A stretch of 64,000 bases of DNA from contig NZ_JAKCPW010000020.1 of assembly GCF_021440085.1 (NCBI RefSeq), forward strand, positions 25,315-89,314. The letters are read 5' to 3'. The stretch comes from Dyadobacter sp. CY261. Lineage in GTDB: Bacteria; Bacteroidota; Bacteroidia; Cytophagales; Spirosomataceae. The position numbers were made by a program, and so were the translations under genes. Under the pieces are notes generated by a model. That model was not told where the DNA came from, made no database searches, and was given only the letters and a program-made list of their open reading frames with translations. Below, in pieces: positions 1-8,592 of this stretch (positions are counted from its first letter, which is position 1; each line of letters begins with the position of its first letter).

Positions 1-9
1 TACACTCCC

Positions 10-624
10 ATGACTAATCTAATAGAAAAGTTAGCATTTGTGTTGAGGTGTGCTTTTTACCTTCCTCACTACTTATTGATGAGTGTGCATCCAAGAAAAA
101 AAGTAATTAAAAACGAGATCTTACGATATTGTTCGCAAATTTTGTATTCAAATGATCAGGGACTAAAAGCATTTTTGAAAGTGATGGCCCAAATTCCTGA
201 TTTTCGAAGTTTATATTTTTCACGAGTTGGAACCTGGGGTATATTGCTGAAACCATTCACTAGTGTTAGAGTTAATCTGCATTTGTTCACCCCCGACGAC
301 AGAATTGGAGAAGGTTTATTGTTACACCATGCTTTCTCCACTGCGATATTAAGTAGACAAATTGGGAAGAATTGCGAAGTTTGGCAGTGCGTGACTATCG
401 GAAAAAGCAAATCCGAGCCTGGACTTGATGCTACTCCATTATTGGGTTCAAATGTAAAAATTTCCGCAGGAGCGATTGTCATTGGTAAAATAACAATCGG
501 GGATAATTCCATTATTGGAGCTGGTTCATTGATCACAAAAGATGTCCCTCAAAATGTTACAGTGGTTGGCAACCCTGCTTACATCATCAGGCGTGATGGA
601 GAGAGAGTAAACGAAAGACTATAA
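10..624 (+). CDS. Serine acetyltransferase-like hexapeptide (LbH) acetyltransferase
   Basis: The 204-residue protein has a C-terminal left-handed beta-helix of hexapeptide repeats (about residues 90-190), including GKNCEVWQCVTIGKS, ISAGAIVIGKITIGDNSIIGAGS and the closing VVGNPA. A histidine pair in LLLHH near 106-107 sits where serine-acetyltransferase-type enzymes have a catalytic histidine. The layout (helical N-terminus, then LbH) is CysE-like. However, the next genes are a polymerase and glycosyltransferases, so it more likely O- or N-acetylates a sugar of the polysaccharide than makes O-acetylserine. The start is the first ATG in the window; an upstream start outside the window cannot be excluded. 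The family assignment is firm, the substrate is inferred. Confidence 0.8.
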   Translation: MTNLIEKLAFVLRCAFYLPHYLLMSVHPRKKVIKNEILRYCSQILYSNDQGLKAFLKVMAQIPDFRSLYFSRVGTWGILLKPFTSVRVNLHLFTPDDRIGEGLLLHHAFSTAILSRQIGKNCEVWQCVTIGKSKSEPGLDATPLLGSNVKISAGAIVIGKITIGDNSIIGAGSLITKDVPQNVTVVGNPAYIIRRDGERVNERL

Positions 625-634
625 CTGTATCTAG

Positions 635-1702
635 ATGTTATATTACACCTTGATTGTATTGTTACTATTTTTAATAGTATCCTTTGGAGATAATAAATTC
701 ACTTTTAGTGTTGGATTTAGCATGCTCTTCCTCTTATCGGCGATTAGATCACCGAAAGTTGGAACTGACACGTCGATGTATGTTAACATTTTTAAGAGTG
801 TCGAAGCGTATTTTCGTGATATTGAGCCAGGTTATTCCGTTCTAATGAGTGTCACAAGAAGCATCGAAAACGATTCACAGTTTTTTTTGTTTATAACATC
901 GTGCTTTATATTCTTCCCGGTGTACTTTTTCATCATAAAAAAGTCACAGTATCCCTTATATTCATTGCTTCTTTTTGTATTGCTTTTCTATTACTATTTT
1001 AGTCTTTCCGGACTTCGCCAAGCAATTGCAACATCTATATTGCTTCTTTCATATGTAAGTTTGACAGAACGCAAATACATACTTTGGGGATCGCTAGTAC
1101 TCGGGGCTGCCAGCTTCCACACGACAGCTATAATGTTTTTACCTATTTCATTTTTGCTTAATCGCTACCCAATTCAAAGATCAAGTGCAATTGTCATTTT
1201 ACTTCTCTCGTTTGCGTTGGGCTGGGGTGGATTAATAGACATTCGAAAGTTTGTCACCATCCTGGATAGTACAGGCTTAAATCTTGGGCTGTACATTGAC
1301 CTCTCGAAGTACTACACTTATGCTGAGTATTCATTCGGAGAAAATGTCAACACAACAAATGCAAAAATTTTCAATATGGTGCCGAATACAATGGTGTGCA
1401 TCCTATTAATTTATTTTTCAGACAAAAAGCTTGCAAATCCTCTTAGCTTTTTCCTGATGGGAACTGTTATAACAAACTTATTTGTCGATATTCCAATTGC
1501 ATTCAGAATAGCTTATTATTTCACAATATTTCAGATTGTAGCAATTCCGAACACCCTAATAAAATCGAGATATCATATTATTGTTAGGTCGGCACTAACA
1601 GTGATTTGGGCTGCTATTTTCGTATTCGAAACTGAAAAGAAGGTAGTCTATCATAAGCAACACCCAGGAAGAAACGATGTTGTCCCTTACGAAGTCTTTT
1701 AG
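635..1702 (+). CDS. EpsG-family / Wzy-like polysaccharide polymerase
   Basis: A 355-residue, strongly hydrophobic protein with roughly ten membrane segments. Near the N-terminus it carries the EpsG-like signature KVGTDTSMYVNIF, followed by IEPGYSVLMSV, and later the SGLRQAIATSI segment that EpsG/Wzy-like proteins share. EpsG-family proteins are inner-membrane proteins thought to polymerise repeat units of exopolysaccharide. It starts 10 nt after the acetyltransferase stop and ends 11 nt before the next glycosyltransferase, so it lies in the same operon. Family assignment is from motif and topology; which repeat unit it joins is unknown. Confidence 0.75.
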   Translation: MLYYTLIVLLLFLIVSFGDNKFTFSVGFSMLFLLSAIRSPKVGTDTSMYVNIFKSVEAYFRDIEPGYSVLMSVTRSIENDSQFFLFITSCFIFFPVYFFIIKKSQYPLYSLLLFVLLFYYYFSLSGLRQAIATSILLLSYVSLTERKYILWGSLVLGAASFHTTAIMFLPISFLLNRYPIQRSSAIVILLLSFALGWGGLIDIRKFVTILDSTGLNLGLYIDLSKYYTYAEYSFGENVNTTNAKIFNMVPNTMVCILLIYFSDKKLANPLSFFLMGTVITNLFVDIPIAFRIAYYFTIFQIVAIPNTLIKSRYHIIVRSALTVIWAAIFVFETEKKVVYHKQHPGRNDVVPYEVF

Positions 1703-1713
1703 GAACATATTAA

Positions 1714-2838
1714 ATGAAAATCCTCTATCTAGCTCACGTTTCAACTGTTCTTGGCGCAAATAGATCTCTCCTAAATCTCATTAGCGGTTTAAATGGTGAG
1801 TATGAATGCACTGTTATCGTACCTCATGAGGGGCCAATAGTTAATGAACTTTCCTTGCTGGAAGTTAAGCATAGAGTGATTCCTTTCAAGCAGTCCAGCG
1901 TACATATGAGAGGATCATGGATAGCTATTCTTTTAATACCAGTGCGAGTCTGCCGAATAGCTTTGGTTAATCTTGTCGCATTGATTCGGCTTGTAATTTA
2001 TGTCAAAAAAAATAAGATTCAGGTCATTCACAGTAACAGCGGCGCGATTACGCTTGGCTATTTCGTTGCCAAGTTTGCAGGTATCCCGCATATTTGGCAT
2101 TTGCGTGAGTTTCAGGATTTAGACTATAACATTGAGCACTGGCTCGGTAAACAATTTCTATACAAGCTTTTAAAAAAAAGCTCTTATATAATTGCCATTT
2201 CCAAAAGTGTAGCCGAGCATTTCTATCCGGCTAAATGTGCGGTTGTTTATAATGGTCTGTACGGAGAATTGCCTTTTTCAATAGAGGTAGAGAAGAAGCT
2301 GAACTTTCTATTTTGCGGGGCATTGATCCCAACTAAGGGATTGGCAGATGCAATCGAGGCCATTTATAAACTAAATAGTCATGAAGTCTATGCCGACCTA
2401 ATTATTGCCGGAGAGTTTCATGACAAAGACTTCGAGACTGAAATAAATCAGCTCGTCGATAAATATATGATTCGTTCGAAGGTTCACTTTCTCGGCTTTA
2501 CGAATGATGTATCGTCTCACATGCAACAATCACTGGCACTGTTGATGTGCTCGAAAAATGAGGGCTTCGGCAGGGTGACAGTTGAAGCCATGATCAACCG
2601 CTGTGCAGTGATAGGATTCGATAATGCAGGTACGAAGGAACTAATTAAGGATAAAGAAACTGGCTTCTTATATAGCTCCGTCGAGGAACTAGTAAATGCG
2701 ATGAAACTAGTGATTGAGCAACCCGAGGAGCGAAAGAAAATTGAAGAACAGGCATATTCATACGCGCGAAACGAATTTTCAGTAAGGAACTACGTATCGC
2801 AAGTTCAAGAGATATATAAATTTGCTACCAATGGTTGA
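1714..2838 (+). CDS. Glycosyltransferase family 4 (GT-B fold)
   Basis: A 374-residue GT4-type transferase. The N-terminal acceptor domain begins KILYLAHVSTVLGANRSL, with the glycine-rich loop common in this family. The C-terminal domain has the donor-binding E-x7-E element in NEGFGRVTVEAM, followed by the AGTKELI segment typical of GT4. It presumably transfers one sugar of the repeat unit from a nucleotide donor on the cytoplasmic face. Its stop overlaps the start of the next gene by 8 nt, which suggests translational coupling. Sugar specificity cannot be read from the sequence. Confidence 0.88.
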   Translation: MKILYLAHVSTVLGANRSLLNLISGLNGEYECTVIVPHEGPIVNELSLLEVKHRVIPFKQSSVHMRGSWIAILLIPVRVCRIALVNLVALIRLVIYVKKNKIQVIHSNSGAITLGYFVAKFAGIPHIWHLREFQDLDYNIEHWLGKQFLYKLLKKSSYIIAISKSVAEHFYPAKCAVVYNGLYGELPFSIEVEKKLNFLFCGALIPTKGLADAIEAIYKLNSHEVYADLIIAGEFHDKDFETEINQLVDKYMIRSKVHFLGFTNDVSSHMQQSLALLMCSKNEGFGRVTVEAMINRCAVIGFDNAGTKELIKDKETGFLYSSVEELVNAMKLVIEQPEERKKIEEQAYSYARNEFSVRNYVSQVQEIYKFATNG

Positions 2839-3622
2839 AGTTCCGATTCAAATAGCAATCATTACCGTCACATTTAATGACTCTGCTAACCTCAAATTGA
2901 CGCTTGATTCTGTAAGGAAATATAAAAAGCACTATCATAGGTACTTTGTAATTGATGGCAACTCAACAGATGGTACCAAAGAAATAATTACGCAAAATTC
3001 AGATATCATTGATTCAGCTATTAGTGAAAAGGATAGTGGCATCTATGATGCAATGAACAAAGCAATCCGCTTTGATCTACCGGATTCGACTTATCTACTT
3101 TGGCTAAATGCAGGTGATCTTCTAACTGACTGGGAAGGAATTGAGATAGCAGAAATAACTAACTATAACTGTGCATTTTTTGCCGTAGAGACCGTCTTAG
3201 AAAAAAATAATAAAAAGCAAATTGTTGCCCCGAAAATATTGGCTCCCTACAATGAAAAAAACTTCTTCCCCAAAACGATGTTCATGCACCAAGGTTTTTT
3301 GGTGAGAGTGAGCACTTTTAGGAGGTATATGTACGAAACGAAAATAGGATTACAAGCAGAAAATCTGTTAATGTCTACATGTATTATGAGAGAACCCTGT
3401 TTTTGGTCAAATTCAGTAATTGCTGTCTACGATTTAAATGGTGTTTCCAGCAAGGATTTCAGTCGCGTTTTGCAGTCCTATTTAGCTGTTGCCAGGAAGT
3501 TAGAATTTAATCAACCGAAGTTGTTGTTTTTTCAATGGCAGTTTTTGTTGAAGACAGGCATAAAAATATTAATCCCGTTCGAAGTATTTAATTTTATTCG
3601 AAAAATAAAAGCTAAAATATGA
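2831..3622 (+). CDS. Glycosyltransferase family 2 (colanic-acid type)
   Basis: A GT2 transferase of about 263 residues. The N-terminal nucleotide-binding core shows ITVTFNDSANLKLTL and DGNSTDGTKEII. The SEKDSGIYDAMNKAI segment, common in WcaA/WcaE-like enzymes, precedes LNAGD, the DxD-equivalent metal site. The ATG at 2831 is preferred because it overlaps the previous stop by 8 nt; a TTG three codons upstream also gives an open frame. The gene ends in an ATGA overlap with the next GT2. Donor and acceptor sugars are unknown. Confidence 0.87.
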   Translation: MVEVPIQIAIITVTFNDSANLKLTLDSVRKYKKHYHRYFVIDGNSTDGTKEIITQNSDIIDSAISEKDSGIYDAMNKAIRFDLPDSTYLLWLNAGDLLTDWEGIEIAEITNYNCAFFAVETVLEKNNKKQIVAPKILAPYNEKNFFPKTMFMHQGFLVRVSTFRRYMYETKIGLQAENLLMSTCIMREPCFWSNSVIAVYDLNGVSSKDFSRVLQSYLAVARKLEFNQPKLLFFQWQFLLKTGIKILIPFEVFNFIRKIKAKI

Positions 3623-4317
3623 TCTCTGTTTGTATTCCTACCTTCAACGGTGAAAAATACATTGAAAGTCAACTTGCTTCTGTGCTCAGCCAAATTGGGC
3701 GAAATGATGAGGTGATTATTAGTGACGATTGCTCAACCGATGGGACCTTAGATGTGATAGAGCGTATCGGGGACGAGCGAATCAAGATATCTACTAACTC
3801 TTCGAACCTTCATTATGTGAAGAATGTCGAGAACGCAGTGAGGGCAGCCAGCGGAGATATCATTTTCTTATGTGACCAGGATGACGTTTGGGTAGATAAC
3901 AAAGTGTCGGTTACATTGAAAGCCCTGGAGCAGGCAGATCTTGTTGTAAGCAACTGTTACGTGACCGACGGCAATTTGAAGGTAACTCATGACAGTTATT
4001 TTGCACTCAGAAATACGAAACCGAATAAGTATCTCGCATTGATGCTAGGATCCCCATATCTGGGTTGTTGTATGGCGTTCAAAGCTGACGTCGCAAAAAA
4101 AGCGCTACCGTTCCCTGAGTATATTACTTCTCACGATACTTGGCTTGGGAATGTGGGTGCTTTCTTTTTCAGAACGAAATTCATTGATGACCGACTCATA
4201 TTCTATCGACGACATGGTGGCAATGCGTCCATTCTTGCCGGTAGTAGCAAAAACCCCTATTATCTCAGACTCTTCAATCGATTGAAAATCGTGCGCGGCC
4301 TTTTGAGTAGGTTGTGA
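3619..4317 (+). CDS. Glycosyltransferase family 2, rhamnosyltransferase-like
   Basis: A 232-residue GT2 transferase starting in a 4-nt ATGA overlap with the gene before it. Visible elements are ISVCIPTFNGEKYIESQL at the N-terminus, the DDCSTDGT nucleotide-binding loop and LCDQDDVWVDNK, an acidic metal site of the form seen in many rhamnosyltransferases. A conserved SHDTW element follows near residue 173. The DQDD-type motif plus a complete dTDP-L-rhamnose pathway a few kilobases downstream make rhamnosyl transfer a reasonable inference, but related enzymes use other donors. The protein is somewhat shorter than many GT2 enzymes but has the full core. Confidence 0.82.
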   Translation: MISVCIPTFNGEKYIESQLASVLSQIGRNDEVIISDDCSTDGTLDVIERIGDERIKISTNSSNLHYVKNVENAVRAASGDIIFLCDQDDVWVDNKVSVTLKALEQADLVVSNCYVTDGNLKVTHDSYFALRNTKPNKYLALMLGSPYLGCCMAFKADVAKKALPFPEYITSHDTWLGNVGAFFFRTKFIDDRLIFYRRHGGNASILAGSSKNPYYLRLFNRLKIVRGLLSRL

Positions 4318-4332
4318 TAAAACTCAAAAAAA

Positions 4333-6183
4333 ATGTTGTTGGCAGCTTACTTACTTTTTTCGTCTTCATTCTTGATTGGGAAAGCTACAATTCCCAATCA
4401 AGATACTATTTACGTCGCTCCGACAGGAAACGATCAAGGTCAAGGTACTCTTGAAGACCCAGTTCAAAGTCTCTCGCACTCTATTGAATTGTCCCGCTCT
4501 CGCAACGTAAAGACAATTTGTCTGCGCGGTGGAGATTATTTTGATGTGTCTATAAAGCTACTTCCAAAGGATTCAGGGCTTAATATCGTTAGTTATCCGA
4601 ACGAAAGGCCAAGATTAGTTGGAGGTGTTAAGGTATCGCAATTTCGGAAAATTAATCAATTACTTTCTGCGTGCATCCCTAATTCCAGAACTCGTGAATG
4701 GGATTTCAGGATGATAATTATTAATGGTGAGCAGCGGCAGCGGGCACGACTCCCTAAATCAGGCTTTTACCAATACCTAAACAAATGGGATCAAAAAAGT
4801 CTTCCAGGTACCCAAGGATTTTGGTCTCGTCAACCTAATTCTGAGGAACGTACCCTATTGAGGTACCGAAACAGTGATCTGGACAAAGTTAGCCCTGTGA
4901 ACGCGGAACTCACTCTTTACCAAGAGTGGCTAACTTCGTACTCGGGGCTTTCGCAAATCGCAAGTGATACGAAGACCGCATACCTTACTATACCAAGTAC
5001 TCTTCCCTTGGGCGCGTTTGCGGAGCGCGGATCGAAGAACAACAAATTTATTGTTTGGAATACGCGTGAGGGATTGAATTATCCAGGCCAGTGGTATCTG
5101 GATCGAACCACAGAATCTCTAGTATACTGGCCAAAGAGCGGTGAGCAGAACGACAAAATTGTAGCGATTATCCCAAAGAATCGCTCGATCATCGAGTTTG
5201 ATAGTACCGGAGTTAAGGATGTGCGTATATCCGGCGTGGAAATTTGTGCAGCGACCAACAAATTACAAAAAGAGGAATTTAGTTCGCTCGGTATAGACGC
5301 GGCAATCTCGGGCGACAATTTAAAAAATGTACTATTTGAAAAAATTGTAGTACGAAACTGCGGAGGTAGTGGCTTCAAAATTGCAGGGCGGAATATCCGT
5401 ATTACAGATTCTCAATTGCATAACATCGGTGGTTCCGGTATAGTCGTCAAAGGACATGGACAAAACAAAATTAGCAATTGTACCGTGTCCGACGTAGGTC
5501 TTATATTCTTTTCGTCAGTCGGTATCTATGCAGGCAATGGGACGTCAGTTATAAATTGTCAGATAAAAAATGTTCCATATACGGGCATTAGTATATCTGG
5601 AGACTCTGTTGCAATTGAGAATAATTCTATCCAAGATGTGATGACGGAGCTAAGAGATGGGGCGGCCATCTATACAAGTCAACATAAATTCGTTCACATT
5701 AACAGCAACCGAATTGCAGGTCATGGCCAAAATCAATATGGAATTTATTTTGATGAAAAGTCAGACAGTTGTTCAGCTCAGAACAATATAGTTGAATCAA
5801 ATTCAACGCCTATACATGTCCATCTTTCGAGTAAAATTCTGGTCCAAAATAATTTATTTATTGTGGATAGCATTTACAGATCAAGTGTACAGAAATCATA
5901 TGACATACTCTTTCAAGATAATATAGTTTTTCATTTAAGCCGTCACTTGCAAAGTGTAGCTGCCAGAATTCCTATCACACCGTATGACAGTACGACTCTA
6001 TTTCTCAGTGACTCCTGTACTGAGGCGTCGGGTCAAACTAGAAATACCCTGGCGATACTTGGCTGCGATTCACGTAAGGGATCCGGCAAATCAATGATAT
6101 CCGATGATGTCTTTAGCCTGATCAGAAGTTCTAATTTGCGGCAGCTCAAACACATCAGATGGCCGGCATCTTCGAATAAGTAG
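4333..6183 (+). CDS. Exported right-handed parallel beta-helix protein
   Basis: A 616-residue protein with a hydrophobic N-terminal signal (LLAAYLLFSSSFLIG). A DUF1565-like entry element follows, IYVAPTGNDQGQGTLEDPVQ, typical of pectate-lyase-fold proteins. From about residue 290 to 530 there are many PbH1-type rungs, such as NVLFEKIVVRNCGGSGFKIA and KISNCTVSDVGL. Beta-helix proteins in polysaccharide clusters are often lyases, epimerases or hydrolases acting on the polymer in the periplasm. No catalytic residues can be assigned by eye. It is co-directional with the glycosyltransferases and starts 15 nt after them. The start ATG follows an A-rich stretch. Confidence 0.78.
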   Translation: MLLAAYLLFSSSFLIGKATIPNQDTIYVAPTGNDQGQGTLEDPVQSLSHSIELSRSRNVKTICLRGGDYFDVSIKLLPKDSGLNIVSYPNERPRLVGGVKVSQFRKINQLLSACIPNSRTREWDFRMIIINGEQRQRARLPKSGFYQYLNKWDQKSLPGTQGFWSRQPNSEERTLLRYRNSDLDKVSPVNAELTLYQEWLTSYSGLSQIASDTKTAYLTIPSTLPLGAFAERGSKNNKFIVWNTREGLNYPGQWYLDRTTESLVYWPKSGEQNDKIVAIIPKNRSIIEFDSTGVKDVRISGVEICAATNKLQKEEFSSLGIDAAISGDNLKNVLFEKIVVRNCGGSGFKIAGRNIRITDSQLHNIGGSGIVVKGHGQNKISNCTVSDVGLIFFSSVGIYAGNGTSVINCQIKNVPYTGISISGDSVAIENNSIQDVMTELRDGAAIYTSQHKFVHINSNRIAGHGQNQYGIYFDEKSDSCSAQNNIVESNSTPIHVHLSSKILVQNNLFIVDSIYRSSVQKSYDILFQDNIVFHLSRHLQSVAARIPITPYDSTTLFLSDSCTEASGQTRNTLAILGCDSRKGSGKSMISDDVFSLIRSSNLRQLKHIRWPASSNK

Positions 6184-6247
6184 TTTTTTTGAAAAACGAC
6201 AGGTTACAGTCAATTATGAAAATAAACTCCATCTAACTAGTTTGCAG

Positions 6248-6997
6248 ATGAAAAAACCGTTTCTTGGTATTAATATTTCTGTTGGAGCTTACAGAGATAT
6301 CCTAGGCCAGATAGTGGAATTGGCGAAAGCATCAAAGCCCGGATATGTGTGTATTGCAAACGTACATATGCTCGTCGAGGCATCCAGAGACGTGTCGTTC
6401 TCATCCGTTGTCAATAACTCAACAATTTGCACCGCCGACGGCATGCCGTTGGTTTGGGGTCTCAAGAAAACACACAACATTCATCAGGACAGGGTGGCCG
6501 GGATGGATCTTTTGCCGGATTTGTTACAGGCTGCGGAGAAGGATTCAATTCCGATTTTTTTCTATGGGGGAACAGAAAAGATGTTGGAAACGACCAAAAA
6601 TTTTCTGAAGGCTAATTATCCATATTTGAAATTAGCTGGAACAATCAGCCCGCCTTTCAGAGCTCTTACTAAAAATGAGGAGATTGATATCATTCAAACT
6701 ATAAATGCTTCCGGTGCAAAGATTGTATTCGTTGCATTGGGATGCCCTAAACAAGAAAAGTGGATGAATGCAGTTACAAGTAGAGTGAACGCTCTACTGA
6801 TCGGCATTGGCGGCGCCCTTCCCGTAATGGTGGGTATGCAAAAACGGGCACCCGCTTGGATGCAACGGTTTGCATTAGAATGGCTGTATCGACTATGTCA
6901 GGAACCTGGACGTCTTTTCAAAAGGTACTGGAGTACCAACATTGCCTTTGCAATGCTTCTTGTACGGCAAGCTAGTCTATCACAAGGAAAAAAATAG
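6248..6997 (+). CDS. WecG/TagA/CpsF-family glycosyltransferase (GT26)
   Basis: About 249 residues matching the GT26 family, whose members include UDP-ManNAc(A) transferases adding a sugar to a lipid-linked acceptor. Diagnostic stretches are CTADGMPLVWGLK, the FYGGTEKMLE segment, FVALGCPKQEKWM and the C-terminal RAPAWMQRFALEWLYRLCQEP. The ATG at 6248 is used; a TTG two codons upstream is possible. Spacing to the next gene is short. In a cluster with its own initiating sugar-phosphate transferase it probably adds the second sugar to the undecaprenyl carrier (inference). Confidence 0.88.
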   Translation: MKKPFLGINISVGAYRDILGQIVELAKASKPGYVCIANVHMLVEASRDVSFSSVVNNSTICTADGMPLVWGLKKTHNIHQDRVAGMDLLPDLLQAAEKDSIPIFFYGGTEKMLETTKNFLKANYPYLKLAGTISPPFRALTKNEEIDIIQTINASGAKIVFVALGCPKQEKWMNAVTSRVNALLIGIGGALPVMVGMQKRAPAWMQRFALEWLYRLCQEPGRLFKRYWSTNIAFAMLLVRQASLSQGKK

Positions 6998-7011
6998 CCT
7001 GAACTAAAAAT

Positions 7012-8589
7012 ATGAATACAACATGGGTCCGATTTGTTCGAATTAGTATGTCAAAGGCTGTCCTCGCACTGATGTTCTGCACGTTTGCTAGCAGTGCGTA
7101 TTCCCAATCTGACTCGACCTCGCGTACGAGCTCCGAACCAGTTAGTTCAGTTAGAGATGCCAGGTACTTAGTAGATTTCCGAACTGTGGGACTCGCTTCC
7201 ACGGATAAATCTCTTCCGTTTTGGATGCGCGCTAACAACTTTGGAGAGAACCCCAACTTTCAAAAGTCCACTATTAATTTCCTTGCCAGTGCAGCGAAAC
7301 TGTATACTAAGAAAACGGGATTTGATTGGGGCGGTGCATTTGAGTTTAGAGCAACCGGCGGAAAAGAAGCGGAGATCCAGATAATCGAGGCCTACTTGAA
7401 AGGAAAGTATGGACCACTTCAACTTAAAGCGGGTCGGTCGAGAGATGTTATCGGACTTATGGATACGACTCTCTCCTCGGGGTCGTTTTCAATGTCTGGC
7501 AACACCTTCGGAATTCCTAAGATCGAATTGGCAATCCCCGAATACTGGGAATTACCCATACTTAGAGGTGCCATTGCAATCAAAGGGAATTTTTCTTTTG
7601 GCTGGGTTGGGACAACTTCGATCGGCGAGGACATCGGGCACTTTTTGCGTTCGGATATTACAGAGGTCAAATCTTACTTGCATCAGAAGTCTTTGTACGC
7701 TCGCTTTGGACTTGCAGACGCCTTCGTTAACGTGCATGCGGGATTTAACCACCAAGTAATGTATGGAAATGAAAACAAGATTTTTACAAACTTTGATCTA
7801 TCTGACGTTCAGTCCTTTATCTATGCATTAACTGGCAAAACTTGGTATGATAATCAAGGATCGAACACCAAACTTGGAAATCATCTTGGCTCAATTGACC
7901 TAGGTATTACTCTTCAGACAAATTCGTTTGGGCGACTGTTTTTGTATCGACAACAGTTCTATGACGTCGGCGCGCTTGCTCATGGTGCAAATCTACGAGA
8001 CGGCCTAACAGGGTTAAGTTTTCAGCCCAGCCCATCAGATAGATCATTTCGTCTTAAGAAAGTACTAGTAGAATACCTCTTTACTAAAAACCAGGCTGGG
8101 GAGCTATGGTCTAAGTTGACTCCGTCAGGCGATGAGGATTACTACAACAACTTCATGTACCTGCAAGGTTGGTCTTACGAAAATCGCGCCATTGGCAATC
8201 CCCTACTAACCCCAAAGCACGAAGCGCGCACCGACTTGCGGTCCAAGAAAGATCAATACTTTATCAATAACCGTGTAATAGCTGGTAACCTTGGGGTAAT
8301 ATTGAGTATTAAACGTGCCGAAATATTAGTTAGAGGTACATACTCGGCTAATTATGGAACTTATGGGACAAGTTCTATTGGTACTTCAAGGAATCTTATA
8401 AGGTTTCCAATTGCTCCTCCATACTTCGAGAAGGTCAATCAATTTTCTGCATTAACAGACGTTAAACTTTCATTGCGAAATGGATGGGCATTGCATTTAG
8501 CCTGCGCTTTTGATAGCGGAAAATTACTTAACAACAACTTTGGCGCACTTGTAGGAATACGCAAGCAACTAGTCTTTTTTGGAAAGTAG
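7012..8589 (+). CDS. Capsule assembly Wzi-family outer-membrane protein
   Basis: A 525-residue protein with an N-terminal signal peptide (hydrophobic segment about residues 14-30 ending SSAYSQ), then alternating beta-rich sequence typical of an outer-membrane barrel. The opening YLVDFRTVGLASTDKSLPFWMRANNFG resembles the start of Bacteroidota Wzi-like proteins, where polymer or lectin-like binding at the outer membrane is proposed. A second, frameshifted paralogue lies at 15178-16678, and the two align through GLTGLSF/GLNGVTF and EYLFTKNQAG/ELLYTKSQGG. An internal ATG at 7051 would also leave a plausible signal peptide. The next gene starts 3 nt downstream. Confidence 0.78.
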   Translation: MNTTWVRFVRISMSKAVLALMFCTFASSAYSQSDSTSRTSSEPVSSVRDARYLVDFRTVGLASTDKSLPFWMRANNFGENPNFQKSTINFLASAAKLYTKKTGFDWGGAFEFRATGGKEAEIQIIEAYLKGKYGPLQLKAGRSRDVIGLMDTTLSSGSFSMSGNTFGIPKIELAIPEYWELPILRGAIAIKGNFSFGWVGTTSIGEDIGHFLRSDITEVKSYLHQKSLYARFGLADAFVNVHAGFNHQVMYGNENKIFTNFDLSDVQSFIYALTGKTWYDNQGSNTKLGNHLGSIDLGITLQTNSFGRLFLYRQQFYDVGALAHGANLRDGLTGLSFQPSPSDRSFRLKKVLVEYLFTKNQAGELWSKLTPSGDEDYYNNFMYLQGWSYENRAIGNPLLTPKHEARTDLRSKKDQYFINNRVIAGNLGVILSIKRAEILVRGTYSANYGTYGTSSIGTSRNLIRFPIAPPYFEKVNQFSALTDVKLSLRNGWALHLACAFDSGKLLNNNFGALVGIRKQLVFFGK

Positions 8590-8592
8590 CCA

